Positions 11,946-22,633 of a DNA stretch of 64,000 nt are shown here, piece after piece. The DNA comes from Amanita rubescens. Its lineage: Eukaryota; Basidiomycota; Agaricomycetes; Agaricales; Amanitaceae. Where the stretch lies: positions 62,001-126,000 of the forward strand of contig WION01000029.1 of assembly GCA_015039365.1 (NCBI GenBank). Reading direction: 5' to 3'. Numbering within the stretch: position 1 is the stretch's first letter; each line of letters opens with the position of its first letter. Both the position numbers and the translations under genes were made by a program. The notes beneath the pieces are model-generated. The model saw nothing but the letters and a program-made list of their open reading frames with translations, had not been told where the DNA came from and ran no database searches.

Positions 11946-13528
11946 GGCGTGAGAAATGGCGGCGGGTAGCGCGCTCGAATGACAAATCACGACCGCTTGT
12001 ACCCGATGTCCGAGGACTTGTCATCCATCTGCTTTCGTCCTGTGTCGTATTTGGCTGTTCAACTGAGAAGACTAACGGGAAGTCATGTCATGCGGTCCAT
12101 TGATAGAGTTGCCATATGCTCTTACTCTGTTCAACTTTGCTCCAGCAGTTCCGACCCGCCTACGGTTCCTTCTTTAGATTCATATGCTGTACAATTCGTT
12201 CCCGCCGGAACCGCCGTCCGGACAATGTCGTCACTGGGCGCTTTGCTATTATCACGGAAAGCACAAAATTTGCCGTTGAACTCTTATTGTCCGGTATCTC
12301 CGCAGGAAAGGGAATCTTAGAATGAAAGAATATGGTCACCACAGCCTCGTAGTCATGCGTGAAGCGCTAGAACGGAGTTGTTGCACCGCGCATGATCTGC
12401 TTATACGCTGTCAACTACATGACTTTATTTCGACCTTCGAGCTTCAAGCTTCAAGCTTCAAGCTGTATGATTATAGCAACTAGCAACGACTTCGACGTAT
12501 CAGTTCGTATTCACGGCCTGGGCCCAGTTCGTTCACTCACACCAGAAGCTCTCTCCGAGTTGTCAAATAAATCGTTGCAAAATACTTCACGGTTCTAAGC
12601 AAGTGATATGCAACTGTCCTTGGAAACGGTAGACAGCTTGGTCGTTAGATTTCGTGCAACATGGACGGTTACACGTACTTACAATTAAAGCACCTCCAAT
12701 GAAACTCCGCGGAGTTCCAAAGTCTCTGATGCGGTCGTCCATGCCACGTCTCTCATTTTTCGTTGCTAACCTTGTTGACAATCGAGAATGACGCGTGCTA
12801 TGGTATGCGCAAAGTTCAAACAGCGCTGCGGATCATCGATCATCTAGGCAGTCTTCAAAGAAATTAATTCGTTCTTCTCCCAACTTGGAGTTTCTTGGCC
12901 CAACGTCTTTCAACGATTTCGCGAATCGCTATGTCCTATGGTCGTCAAGGCCCAGCACGTCAGAAAGAAGCGGATACCGAGAACTACGTCGTGTGCATAG
13001 TCAGGCAACATTCACTCTCAGTTCGTTGGAAGCGGTCTGGTGACGCGTGCCAAGTCTACCTCAAGATTTATTCACTTTGAAGCCTTTGAACGCAAGAACT
13101 ATCAAGAGCGAAGCATCCCCCAATCAGCTTTAACTAATGCCTTTTGATCGTACGTGTACAGGTCATTGTCATTGAAGATAATTTAGTCAAAGTGACATAG
13201 CCGTTTAGCCCCTCGTCGATCCCCGCAGCCATCACAGGATTTGACGTGTTGCCCTCATCCCCTTTCGATCTCCCCTGAATCGCCGTAAGAGAGCCAGCAA
13301 GTAACTCGGCCACCAGGAACTTTTGAGCATATTCGGCAGAGTCAATGACGCACATTGAAGTCGATTCGATTCCTGCCGTGGTCACCGGCAAAGTCACTCG
13401 TGATATTGAAGATAAAGGAGAAGTCGCTTTCGCTCTAAAACTGGAATGATGGACAATCTGACTAAAACCTGCTCCCTACGCTGCTTGGTCATCGCTAGTT
13501 GCTTTTATATCCATTTTGGTTCTGGCCC
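11946..13528. other. intergenic with an unassigned coding relic near 12640-13000
   Basis: On the minus strand, roughly 12970-12650, one frame reads for about 80 codons (including FFEDCLDDPQRCLNFAHTIA) with plausible GT/AG introns, but it has an in-frame TAG and the next exon does not stay open. A further piece near 13160 reads FNDNDLYTYDQKALVKADWG. No family was recognised. It looks like a decayed gene. Near 12440-12465 the heptamer GCTTCAA is repeated in tandem. Confidence 0.35.
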
Positions 13529-14079
13529 GACTCGTGTATTCAATGCGGATTTTTCGCAACCCGAGTACCCAACACTCGACCTCCGGGTGCTAAATCGGGA
13601 GTGCTAAAGCTGATCATGCCTTATCGGGAATCGCCGAAATGTCCGCTAGCCCATTAATCCTGCATACAAGATTAACAACGCTAGCTCATGTTTTGCTGTG
13701 CTTGCGAGTACATTCTACCGCAAGCGAAAAGGGGCTGCGTGAAAATCTATCCCCGCCGATGACCTCAATGCAATAGACATTATGGGCGAAGCGGTGTTTA
13801 ATAGAATCACGCTCATCTGCGTATTATCTTGACGACAAGCGGCTCGGAACGGCACCTTAATTAATCTGGTTTTGCTACTCCACCAAGGTTGAAAGACATA
13901 AAAGGAGGTGAGTTAGGGCGTAAAATCCACCCCAACTTCAGGCCCTCCCACCAATCAAAGACTTGGTTGCTACAGACGATCCTTCCCGTTCCGTCCGTGC
14001 AACTGCGTCCGTACATCTATAACCACCGAACGATCTTGCAAATCCGATTCCTTCGTCGTCTTCCCGTTAGTCGGACAAT

Positions 14080-15056
14080 ATGGAGAAGATCTATGGCACT
14101 TTCCATAATCTCGTAGAAGCACGCCTCCAAGAAGCGTTGCCCTTTAACCTTTTGAATTACCTCATCTCAAGGTTCGTAAGAAGATCCCCCTTGTTTTTTT
14201 GGCTTCGAGAGTCTTGGCAATTTGAGCTTAGTGTCAAATGAATCTAGGCTCAGAACCACTGTAGAAACTTACAGAAACACCGCCAGCGGGATTCCTACTT
14301 CTTCGCCTTCTTCGCCTTCTTCCGCGTGCTCACCAGCGCTCTTGCCAAACTCTGGCTTTGCCTCAACCTCTGTGTTATCCGTCATTTCATCTTTATTCTC
14401 TTCACCACCCGCGTCGCCGTCTTCCACTTCGTTCCCAGAAATCACTGGAGGCAATTGTGCACCTACCTTATGCTTGAACTCGTTGACGGAGTGGTCTCAA
14501 CAACACATACGAGCCATCTTCGAAGCAGAAACCAACGAAGATGCAGTTCGAGCTATTGGAAGTACTTTTTCCGACAAAGTTAGCGCAAGCGTGAACGGCA
14601 CTCCGCTTCCGCGTGAGGGAATTGACGCGCTCGTTTTATCCATGCGAAAGGGCTTAAATTCTAGTGGAACCGATGGAACATCAACATCATTGCAAGTACA
14701 ATGGAAGTATGGCGTTGACGTTCCGCGCGATCCTCTCACTAATCGAGTATGTCTGGCTTCGCGAGGGCTGCGGTCACCTTTAATCTAAACATATCAATAG
14801 GATGGATCATTTGGTGGCGTATATGTTATCAAAGGTATCAAGCGCATGATTCCTGGATTACCTGATCCTGTCGAATTTGAAAGACACAAGACCGTCACAG
14901 TCAAGTGGGTTCTTGTTGACATTGCGGTTTCATCAAACAACTGACTCGGGTGCTATTATGTGCAGAATCGATTCAATCTCACCAGATCTCTCCGTCGATA
15001 GCAGGAGGATTACAAATTTGGTATTTGTTGCTTCAGATGTAAGAACGGATACTTGA
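14080..15056 (+). CDS. unrecognised protein with conserved C-terminal half (259 aa)
   Basis: Exons 14080-14171, 14254-14746, 14801-14904 and 14966-15056 join in phase to 259 residues. The first 95 residues include a Ser/Pro-rich stretch. The rest is compact: TEWSQQHIRAIFEAE, STFSDKVSASVNG, PLPREGIDALVLSMRKGL, LQVQWKYGV, then FGGVYVIKGIKRMIPGLP, FERHKTVTVKIDSIS and SRRITNLVFVASDV. The alternation of short helices followed by long beta strands resembles an NTF2/SnoaL-like fold, but that is only an impression and no family is claimed. No signal peptide is obvious. It faces the GST gene tail to tail. The duplicated copy at 24274 is broken, so this is the working copy. Confidence 0.6.
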
Positions 15057-15683
15057 TAGGTTGAAAACGGAAGCTTCGGTATCACTCTTATTTCAAATTG
15101 TATTTTCGATCTTCGTCTCCCATCTCTTTCTGATATTTATCTCTATGTAACTTGGGAACTGGCATCTCGTAATCTTGTACAATTGCATTTATTTCTCATC
15201 TTCCCCGATGCCGAAGCATAAGGGCGCTGCAGAGGCTGTTCTAGTGCGTGTGATAGCGTGTAATTTTGCCTAATTTTTCGTCTAAGCCCAATGCGGCCGC
15301 ACTAGCGTACTCGTGCTTCGACACGGGACCTTGATTAATTTGGTAAAGTTATAGTCGCTCTACTTCGGCGTCGACTCCAGTAGGGTCACGACAAGCTTCT
15401 GGCTGACTTTGTCGTAAGCAGCGGCCAATAATAAACTCACTTCCGGTTTTGCTAACTTGATCATAACTAAAGCGGGTATGACTTCATCACTAATGCGTGC
15501 GTTTGCCACGCATCAAGTCTTGCTTATAGCTAGCTAGTTAGCTCCACAATAGATGCGATCTCGGACCAGACGATAGCTCTCGGCCGTTGAGTAGTCACAA
15601 GAGTACGATGTCATCAAGCTCGGCACACATCTATTCGCAAGTGATAGCGATAATCAATAATTCGTTACAATCCCGCTTATCAT
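15057..15683. other. convergent intergenic spacer
   Basis: Lies between two converging genes and is duplicated with them. Contains AATAAA-like signals and no supported frame. Confidence 0.5.
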
Positions 15684-16494
15684 CTAATAACTGGGTGTCG
15701 ACTTCACTCCACCTTCGACAGCCTGCCACGAATCGCGAGCTCTAATTTCACTGAACCACCTAGAGCGATTTTAGTCAAGTACCACTTCACGAAAGAAAGC
15801 ATCGAGCGTACCTCTTGACATTGGGCCTGCTATCAATCATATCGCCATGACCAGCCTGGTAAAGCTTGACACCATAAGGAAGGTGGAAGATGTCAGCGAG
15901 CGAGAACTCGTCGCCTGCAATGTACTTCTGTTTGCTCAAAATCTTGTCGTAGACATCGAGCCTGCCGCCGAGAGCAGTGAGGTGCTTCTTAACCTGCGCA
16001 TCATCGGCTTCCAAACCTTGCCATCTGCAAAGTGAAATCAGTCGCTTGTGCCAAAGGGATGTGATATGGACGCGTACTGCTTGAAGACCTTCTCCCAAGC
16101 AATTCCGGATGCATGGGGATCCCAGTTTGAGCCCTCGATGGAAGCGGCTTGCTCAATGAGGGCCCTCTTCTTGAGATCCTCGGGGTAGAGTTGTGTGCCC
16201 TGGTTGGCATATTTGACGGCGATGTAACGACAGATGGCACGACTTTCGTAGAGGATGAAACCATTGTCCTAGAGATGGATGTCAGGACTGGGCACACGTC
16301 GAATGTCATTCACCGTGTACCTCAAGGACGGGGACCTGGCCGAAGGGCTGCATCTTCATGAAAGCTTCAGATTTGTGTTCACCCTTTGACATGTCGATGT
16401 TGACAAGCTCGAAGGGGACTTTTTTCTCAATGAGAACAGTCGCTACACGTTGAGTGCAGGTGGAGACGGTGAGGCCGTGGAGTTTCAAGACCAT
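15684..16494 (-). CDS. glutathione S-transferase, phi-like, copy 1 (217 aa)
   Basis: Exons 16494-16321, 16268-16078, 16024-15812 and 15759-15684 give 217 residues. The enzyme conjugates glutathione to electrophilic compounds in the cytosol. The N-terminal thioredoxin fold begins LKLHGLTVSTCTQRV, where Ser11 is in the place of the catalytic serine of phi-class enzymes. The glutathione-site loop QPFGQVPVLE is at residues 49-58 and ESRAICRYI at 66-74. The helical C-terminal domain includes KYIAGDEFSLADIFHLPYG and a closing KRWFSEI. All key residues seem present. Introns are 52-53 nt. It is nearly identical to the copy at 25886, with the first two exons differing at only a few codons. Confidence 0.9.
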
Positions 16495-16913
16495 GGTTGT
16501 GATGTTAGAGTAGTAGTAGATGTGTTGGGGCGGAAGTCGCTGCTCTTCAACGGCTTTGCGGGTGTCCTTTTATCGTTTTCAGGAGCGGGCCTTTCGGGTG
16601 TCGCCATCGAACGTTGGAACGCTTAGGATGTAAGATCGTAATGCGTATTTGATGGAGTAATGGCTGAAGATGATTCAGCATACAGCACAAATCGATAGTC
16701 AACTGTCATACCCTGATCCTCATCACGTCAGGCGATACTACCTTGTCCTCAAATTCAGTGTCTCAGTTCCAAGGACACAATGTAGGTTTGACAGAATGTG
16801 TCCAATTGTGTCGGGTTTGAGAAAGGAGTTGCTTCAGCGCTTACTCAGACTCTCACAGAGCCGGAGAAACTATTGCCATACTTGGCATGGCAAAATAGAA
16901 GAGTATATGAATT

Positions 16914-17614
16914 AGTATCAAGAACTTCTATAAATGTGATATACAGCAACGTAAAGTACGAATCGTTCAACTCCAGCTAGTTATCGCAATGTCAACAACA
17001 ATCGTCGCACGATGATTCCTGCAGGCACTGCGAGCGCTGAGAATGGCGATAACCCAAGAAGACGCAGAAGGGGGGGAACTTGGAAATCGATATAGTCATA
17101 ATCAAGAGAGACGACGCCCCATACCATCCCCACACAGCGAACAAGGATAACCATCGAAATGAACATAAAGGAAGCTGGTAAGTTTGTTTGTACTATGCAT
17201 GATGCAGCGCCGAGATACCATGGACTAGCAGGAACGACTATGCAAGCCGCGCGGTAGTGAAAAACTATCTCATCAGACATGTCAACAGCAGTTTTTGGGC
17301 GCAAGTACGTCTGTTACGAACGTCCTAGCACTCGCGTCCTGCCCTGTTCGTCGATGGCACGTCACGGTACCTATAGTTTTGTTTCAAAAAGTATCTGACA
17401 GGAATTGCACATCGAAACACGATCCTCCTGGTATAAAAACGCGATGCGATAAATAGAGGTACGCAGGTAAATAAATGCAGAGCAAAATCTTCTTCTTTCA
17501 ACCCTGCCATCTCTCATGCAGCAAACCCCAATGACTCGAGTGACCATACTATGACCAACTCCATGGCCAATCCCATTGCTTACCTGAGCGGCCCTCGAGG
17601 CGCTCATGATGAAT
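16914..17614. other. region between duplication copy 1 and relic, small hydrophobic ORF
   Basis: A minus-strand frame at 17304-16981 encodes 107 residues with two or three hydrophobic stretches (for example FMFISMVILVRCVGMVWGVV). It has no homolog I recognise and no splice-supported extension, so I do not call it a gene. Confidence 0.25.
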
Positions 17615-18230
17615 CTTCTCTGGCGGCTTTGATGATGCCATCACTCCATGCCAAGCCCGGCCATCGATCCTGGACCCGCCCTTCCCAGAGCGGAAAATCC
17701 CTATCACCTTTGTGGATGTCGGTCCTTTCCCCGAGCCCAACCGCAATTTTGCTTTCCATACATTCATGCTCACTGAGCTTGCACCCTCTGACGACGTTGT
17801 TGTCACCTTGAATACTCCCTATCGCCGTTCTGCCTATGATGACCGACACGGGAATCCCCGTTTCCTCACCGTAACCCATACTTCACTCGTGAAGCTCCGT
17901 CTCGAAAACTAGCAGTTCAATCAGAAACTGCCATATTCATGAACAAGTGCCTCAGCGCCACTCACAACATTGAAATATTCCCAGAAATCCCAGACTCTGC
18001 GGAACTCGTCGACAAAGGATTCCACCGCCTATTTCCAATGTAATCATGCCCACGTCACAATCCCTGTTGCCTACATGTGCCTCGCAAAACAGCCAAGGCC
18101 ACTGGGTATCTTGAGAAACCGCTGGTACAAGTTCACCGGTCACCTTACTGCCACCGCGTCTATCACTGTTGCCTACCTTCGGTGACCCAGTCACTGAACC
18201 TCACACTAACCAACTGAATCCACATACTCC
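17615..18230 (+). pseudogene. unassigned coding relic
   Basis: One frame reads from about 17615 to a TAG at about 17910 and includes ERKIPITFVDVGPFPEPN and LAPSDDVVVTLNTPYRRSAY. The sequence after the stop continues to look coding in shifted frames (IEIFPEIPDSAELVDKGFH, then VTIPVAYMCLAKQ). The frame changes cannot all be explained by introns with normal ends. No family was recognised. Confidence 0.35.
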
Positions 18231-18468
18231 TTTGAAGATGTCCCTTTCGAATGTCCACTGACTGTCTTGAGTCTTCTACGTATTTTTGATCACCGCCTCA
18301 CGATTTACTCGATTACTTACAAACACTTTCCGTTTCTCTTTTTATACTGCCTCGGGCAGCATTGAGTATCCATAGTACTTGTATTAGTTCTCATACACTC
18401 GAATAAACATTTTATTTATAAAAAAAGCTCTTCAAGATTTTGAGATGTCGCTTTTTCAAATATAAACC

Positions 18469-19467
18469 CTAATCATACCACCCAGACCAGGGCGTTTCTA
18501 AGTTCGCAGGATAATAATACAGAATAAGATAGGAATAATGGTCTAAGGCCTTCATGTCACCACTGGCATAGCTACCCCCAACGCCCGGCAATAGACATAT
18601 TTCTCTGCTGGGAAAATGCACATCAGGGAGACGTTCAACGTGAGCACCTGCAAGAGATTCTTTGAAAGGCCCGGGGTTGACATCTCCTGGCGCATGTATT
18701 ATGAGTCGCTGAAGCGAGTTGGGAACCCCAGCAGTGTGTATCTCCCTAAGCGGGCCATATGAGAGGTCGAGTTCCAGATCTACAATATTCCGACAGACAT
18801 TAACCATGTCTGCAACGTAACAACCCCCGACACCTGCCAGAGTGAGATGTCTTATGTTTGGCATGCTCCACGAAAGAGACAGGAGATCTCCATCTAAGAT
18901 GGGTAGGACTCTTCGCAACCTGGAGACCAAAAAGTCGGGCATTGCAGGACTGAATGTGTGGACTATCTCCAGTTCAGTAACCTGCGAAGGGAAATCCGCA
19001 AGTCGTGAGTGCTCGAATATATCATCGAAGCCTGGCATGTTATGATAGTGAATTGCAATTTTACGCAAGTTGGGGACGTAGGATATTTTCTTGTCCGTGA
19101 TAAAGCGGAGAACGTCCGCCATGGCTATACCGGCTGGATGCTCTGTAGTAGACCCTTCCTGGGGCACATGCGGATGGGCAATGACAAAAGTGATGGTGCG
19201 ACACCTGGCCTCAAAGCGTGCCTGTGTCTCCTTATCATAAAATCTGGATTCTCGGCGTAGGATGCTAAGAAAATGGTCCACATAAGAGGCACAGGGGATG
19301 TAGACGTCCTCTGTTGATGCACGGATATACGCATTCCTCCATGCCGAATTGAAGAATGGTATAGACGTCATAAAGGCGACGCGTTCATTGATTGAGAGTC
19401 GATATGACCAAAGAAAGCGAACGATTAAATTGACGAGCTCGGCTGGGAAGGAAACTGCAGTTGTCAT
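18469..19467 (-). CDS. F-box-like / LRR-like protein (332 aa)
   Basis: A single open exon. The start is the first ATG of the frame at 19467; the frame before it has none. Near the N-terminus VSFPAELVNLIVRFLW followed by a basic-aromatic stretch and FNSAWRNAYI is the F-box-like pattern common in mushroom genomes. The remainder has leucine-rich periodicity (FPSQVTELEIVHTF, MPNIRHLTLAGVG, NIVDLELDLSYG, SLQRLIIHAPG), as in substrate-receptor repeats. By family it would bind Skp1 and recruit substrates to an SCF ubiquitin ligase; no substrate can be inferred. The frame is intact. Confidence 0.72.
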   Translation of the reverse strand: MTTAVSFPAELVNLIVRFLWSYRLSINERVAFMTSIPFFNSAWRNAYIRASTEDVYIPCASYVDHFLSILRRESRFYDKETQARFEARCRTITFVIAHPHVPQEGSTTEHPAGIAMADVLRFITDKKISYVPNLRKIAIHYHNMPGFDDIFEHSRLADFPSQVTELEIVHTFSPAMPDFLVSRLRRVLPILDGDLLSLSWSMPNIRHLTLAGVGGCYVADMVNVCRNIVDLELDLSYGPLREIHTAGVPNSLQRLIIHAPGDVNPGPFKESLAGAHVERLPDVHFPSREICLLPGVGGSYASGDMKALDHYSYLILYYYPANLETPWSGWYD

Positions 19468-19794
19468 TGTGCGGTAGCCTGAGGATGTTGTACCAGTATA
19501 CACTGGCAAATGTCTCAAATCCCGATTGACGTCACTAGGGCAAATATTTGGCTGTCTTATAGGGGCCGAGGAGCTCGACCAACTTGAAATTCATGGTTTC
19601 GAGGTCGGAGTGAAATGAAAAACAACTACGTACCAGTGATGGCTCGGATGGCAACCGCCGACCGAATGCCACTCGTCTCGTTGAGTATTCACGCGTTCAC
19701 AGGGCACCTGACACATACAGCAATACACGCGAGTCCAGTAGTCCAATCAGATCTGCAAATTCAACTCGCATATAAACTTATGGCTGGATACTAG

Positions 19795-20592
19795 TCATCC
19801 TACGCAGTATGTGGGACAGGGCCAACCGTGATACTGAACCTCTAAAAGTTTTCTGAATCCCTCGAGGTACAAAGCTAAACGCCTGCGGTTTTCAAGAGTC
19901 ATGATGTCTTCATCGGGTTTTGGGAATCGCGCCTTGTGGCGATAGACAATCGTCTGTTTCGCAGGTTTCTCCCCCAAACGAACTGCACAGTCCAATTCCG
20001 CTGTGACTTTTATCTTGTAGAAAGTAGGGATGAATTGCTCCGCTGTCGTAATCCCCAACATAACCTGCTGCTCCAGCTCTACCTCTGTGGGTTTCTCCTC
20101 CATCCCATTCTGTTGAAAGGCCCCGATTGCCGACGCTATCAAATGTGCTTCCGGGTCGGAGCGCTTGATAATTGTTTTGCTATGTTGGAGAACGAGCATC
20201 GTCAAATACGAGGTGGCGCGCCGGACTTCAACGTTGGCAATCGTAGAAGCGGTTTCGTTGCGCACAATCAGTCGTACAGGATTACCCTTGCATACCATAG
20301 TGTGGGCCGGGTGACGGCTTTGATATCCGTATTTCATGAAATCTAGCAAACTTGCCAGAAATGAATTGAATGGCCATTCTGCAGACATAGGCTCGGCGTC
20401 CACTTCTTCTCTGGCATGTTTGACATCGGTATCCAGTGATAAAGCAAATCCCTTGGGCATAATGACATCTTCTGTCTCGAGAAAGCCAGGGAAGCCAGTG
20501 TAATCCGGCAGAGGACCGTCAAAGAACGAGTCCTGATCCTGGTCCTGAACGATGATGTTAAAAGCAGCCAAGTCAGCTGAGGTCCAGTCCAT
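19795..20592 (-). CDS. unnamed Agaricomycete family protein, paralog of 22634 gene (265 aa)
   Basis: One exon of 265 residues. It begins MDWTSADLAAFNI with an aromatic patch DSFFDGPLPDY, a pattern shared with the gene at 22634. Both also share, in order, a helix before the core, a central block ending in SDPEAHLIASAIGAFQQNG, a strand FIPTFYKIKVT, and a C-terminal helix MTLENRRRLALYLEGF. The spacing of strand, acidic residue and downstream lysine in this family resembles PD-(D/E)XK nuclease-like folds. Here the place of the Glu-X-Lys is occupied by LVLQHSK, so a catalytic glutamate would be missing. The nuclease-like idea is inference only. No signal peptide is seen. Confidence 0.6.
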   Translation of the reverse strand: MDWTSADLAAFNIIVQDQDQDSFFDGPLPDYTGFPGFLETEDVIMPKGFALSLDTDVKHAREEVDAEPMSAEWPFNSFLASLLDFMKYGYQSRHPAHTMVCKGNPVRLIVRNETASTIANVEVRRATSYLTMLVLQHSKTIIKRSDPEAHLIASAIGAFQQNGMEEKPTEVELEQQVMLGITTAEQFIPTFYKIKVTAELDCAVRLGEKPAKQTIVYRHKARFPKPDEDIMTLENRRRLALYLEGFRKLLEVQYHGWPCPTYCVG

Positions 20593-21194
20593 TGTGTCGG
20601 ATATTTACTATCCAACAAGGGATTGATATCAGCAGTACAGAGCAAATGTGAGATTGACTTACCCCTGGAGTCTGAGCGAAGTGAAACCTTCTCAAGTCAC
20701 AGGCGCCTGGCGATGTGATTGTGAACAAAATAATATCATTGCACGTGCAGAGGTATATGCTGATTGCAGAGATACGAGGCTTTATACATTACTAGCATGT
20801 CAGCAAATAAACTTACGATTTGAACATACTGCGTTGTGTCTTCCACATCTGCATCATACCAGAGCAGCGGCTAAGCAATGGCTCAGCGCTCAGCCGCTAG
20901 GGCACATGTGACAACGTGACGACACGCCATCAAGATAAGAGTTTTTAGCCTTCATCAAACTTCGACATCGTTTAGTCCCTTTTTAAAAATGCATCAGAAT
21001 TAAGCTAGCTAACCTTTAGCTATTGAAGAACATGTCCTATGTGCCCAAGTGAATGAGGAGCGCAGGTCGGATAGGTTGTCTGAGGATTTGTCATCACATG
21101 TCAGGCTATACAACTCAGTCGTGAATTCAAATAGACTTTTGCGTGCGTTACTTTCCTAATCCATTCGCTCTCTCCCTGACCTCGATGCAGCTCG
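20593..21194. other. intergenic, no gene seen
   Basis: Upstream region of the minus-strand gene at 20592. A small palindrome AGCGGCT...AGCCGCT lies near 20866-20902. No supported frame. Confidence 0.4.
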
Positions 21195-22219
21195 CCGGTC
21201 ACGGTCGATTTTGTCGGTGTCTGGTAAGCCAACTACTGCCAACGCATTCGTATAGATCTTTCTCACCACCCCGACTCTAGGGACACCGTCTCCTCCGTGG
21301 GCATTATCCCCCGCACGCACCCCTGCACATCCGTCAACTACAGCATCAAAATATTCCGACTAGGACTCGACGAACGCCACGCCAGGAACGCCACGCCAGG
21401 TTCCGCCCAAACTTATGGAACGAACTGACCCCAGATCGCGAACAACTAGACGTAGATATTCCCGACCCCAAGCCCATCTCCGATGATCCTACGCGAGATG
21501 AGTGGAAGTACGAGGCACCCGACAGAGACTTTGCCGACGTACAGGAAGTATGGTTCGCAGGTTACGTGGACCATGGATCTGACACGACACGCAGGATGCC
21601 ACGCGCCAAAACCGTAGTTTATCCACCATCTCCCTCCGCTGGATGATCAAATAATGTATGTTGGCCAAAACGGGAATCTTATTTGATTTCGAGTACCTCA
21701 AAGAATTGCTCGAATTTCAACGGTCTCTGGGAAGAAATGCAGGAGATGAATGTCGAGGTGGAGGATCTTGGCGAGGGGTACAGGGATCTCGACAAGTATG
21801 TCGATAAAGCTGCAAGCGGACAACCCGCCGTGCCGCCGCATTATGGTAGAGTCTGCGAGCGGGCTGCAGGTCCTCATGCGAGTGGCAGTCGCCAAGCTAA
21901 CGGTCACCATCATTTCCATCTCGGACAGCACCTTCTCGATATCCGCGATCACATTTTCGACCAGCTCATCCTCGTCCGGTTATGGTGGCTCATTGAAATT
22001 ATCTATCAAGATAGAAAACTGGACCCGTTTAAGAATGTGCGTCTAGTTTGCCGTGAGCTACATACACATGATCTAACGTATTCGGTAGGCGTTGTCCCAG
22101 TCGCCGGAGGTACATTCCATTTCACAAGAACGAGGTTTGCGTTCATGAATCGGTGGAAAAACGGATACGACAGGTGGGATACCCGAATGCATATAACTGG
22201 AAACAGATCTCTCCGATGA
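21195..22219 (+). pseudogene. DUF2235 (Tle1-like alpha/beta hydrolase) pseudogene, truncated
   Basis: The core of the fungal DUF2235 family is recognisable: the motif around GVWDTVSSVG, interrupted by a GT/AG intron (about 21222-21279), then FRPNLWNE, DVQEVWFAG and SLRWMIK. The first third of the domain, with the nucleophile region, is absent. The frame is broken where the 14-base unit GAACGCCACGCCAG occurs twice in tandem near 21370-21400. It breaks again between VWFAG and SLRWMI, and a stop follows. A distal piece with RLWWLIEIIYQD and HFTRTRF resembles the end of the family. Related proteins in fungi are putative lipases of unknown role. Confidence 0.7.
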
Positions 22220-22633
22220 TCAAATATGTCAAGTGATTTGCGTTTCATCGAACGGTTTCGTCGATTGTAATATAATTTGCTGCCGTTACTCGAGTAGCAG
22301 ACATTAGGTCAGAGAAGATCAGATACATTCTAGTTTCCGATGCCTTGTATAGCATGACTTGTACTGCATTGTTAGTTAATAAATCCATTTTCAACAACTT
22401 CGAAGGCCTCGTAACTGACTGAAAATAGAAATGCTGTTGGTAAGAATATTCAGGATAGTCGACGGGTAACCGAAAGGATCATTTTGACTGAGGATCCCTC
22501 GAGTGGCATTGAATCAGGGTCAAAGCATTGCAACCATTACATTTGTCATTAATTGTCCACATCTCAATTGCTAATATGAATGTATGCGGACTATGAAGGT
22601 GATTCCCCAGCGAAACATTGTCACCACATTTCC
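22220..22633. other. intergenic, no gene seen
   Basis: No supported frame; AT-rich 3' flank of the two neighbours. Confidence 0.4.

Larger units (their letters stand above)
13529..16913. repeat. 3.4-kb segmental duplication, copy 1
   Basis: The segment from CGACTCGTGTATTC to about AGAGTATATGAAT recurs in the same orientation at 23758-27132, including introns and intergenic DNA, with scattered substitutions and small indels. It carries a plus-strand gene of unknown function and a convergent minus-strand GST. No terminal inverted repeats or transposase were seen. Confidence 0.9.

Noticed and set aside
13529..16913. 3.4-kb duplicated segment as a transposon
   Set aside because: No terminal inverted or long terminal repeats, no target-site duplication visible and no transposase or reverse transcriptase inside; it holds ordinary host genes.
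16981..17304. 107-codon hydrophobic minus-strand frame
   Set aside because: Could be a small membrane protein, but it has no homology, no spliced extension and sits at the duplication edge; reported only as part of the spacer.
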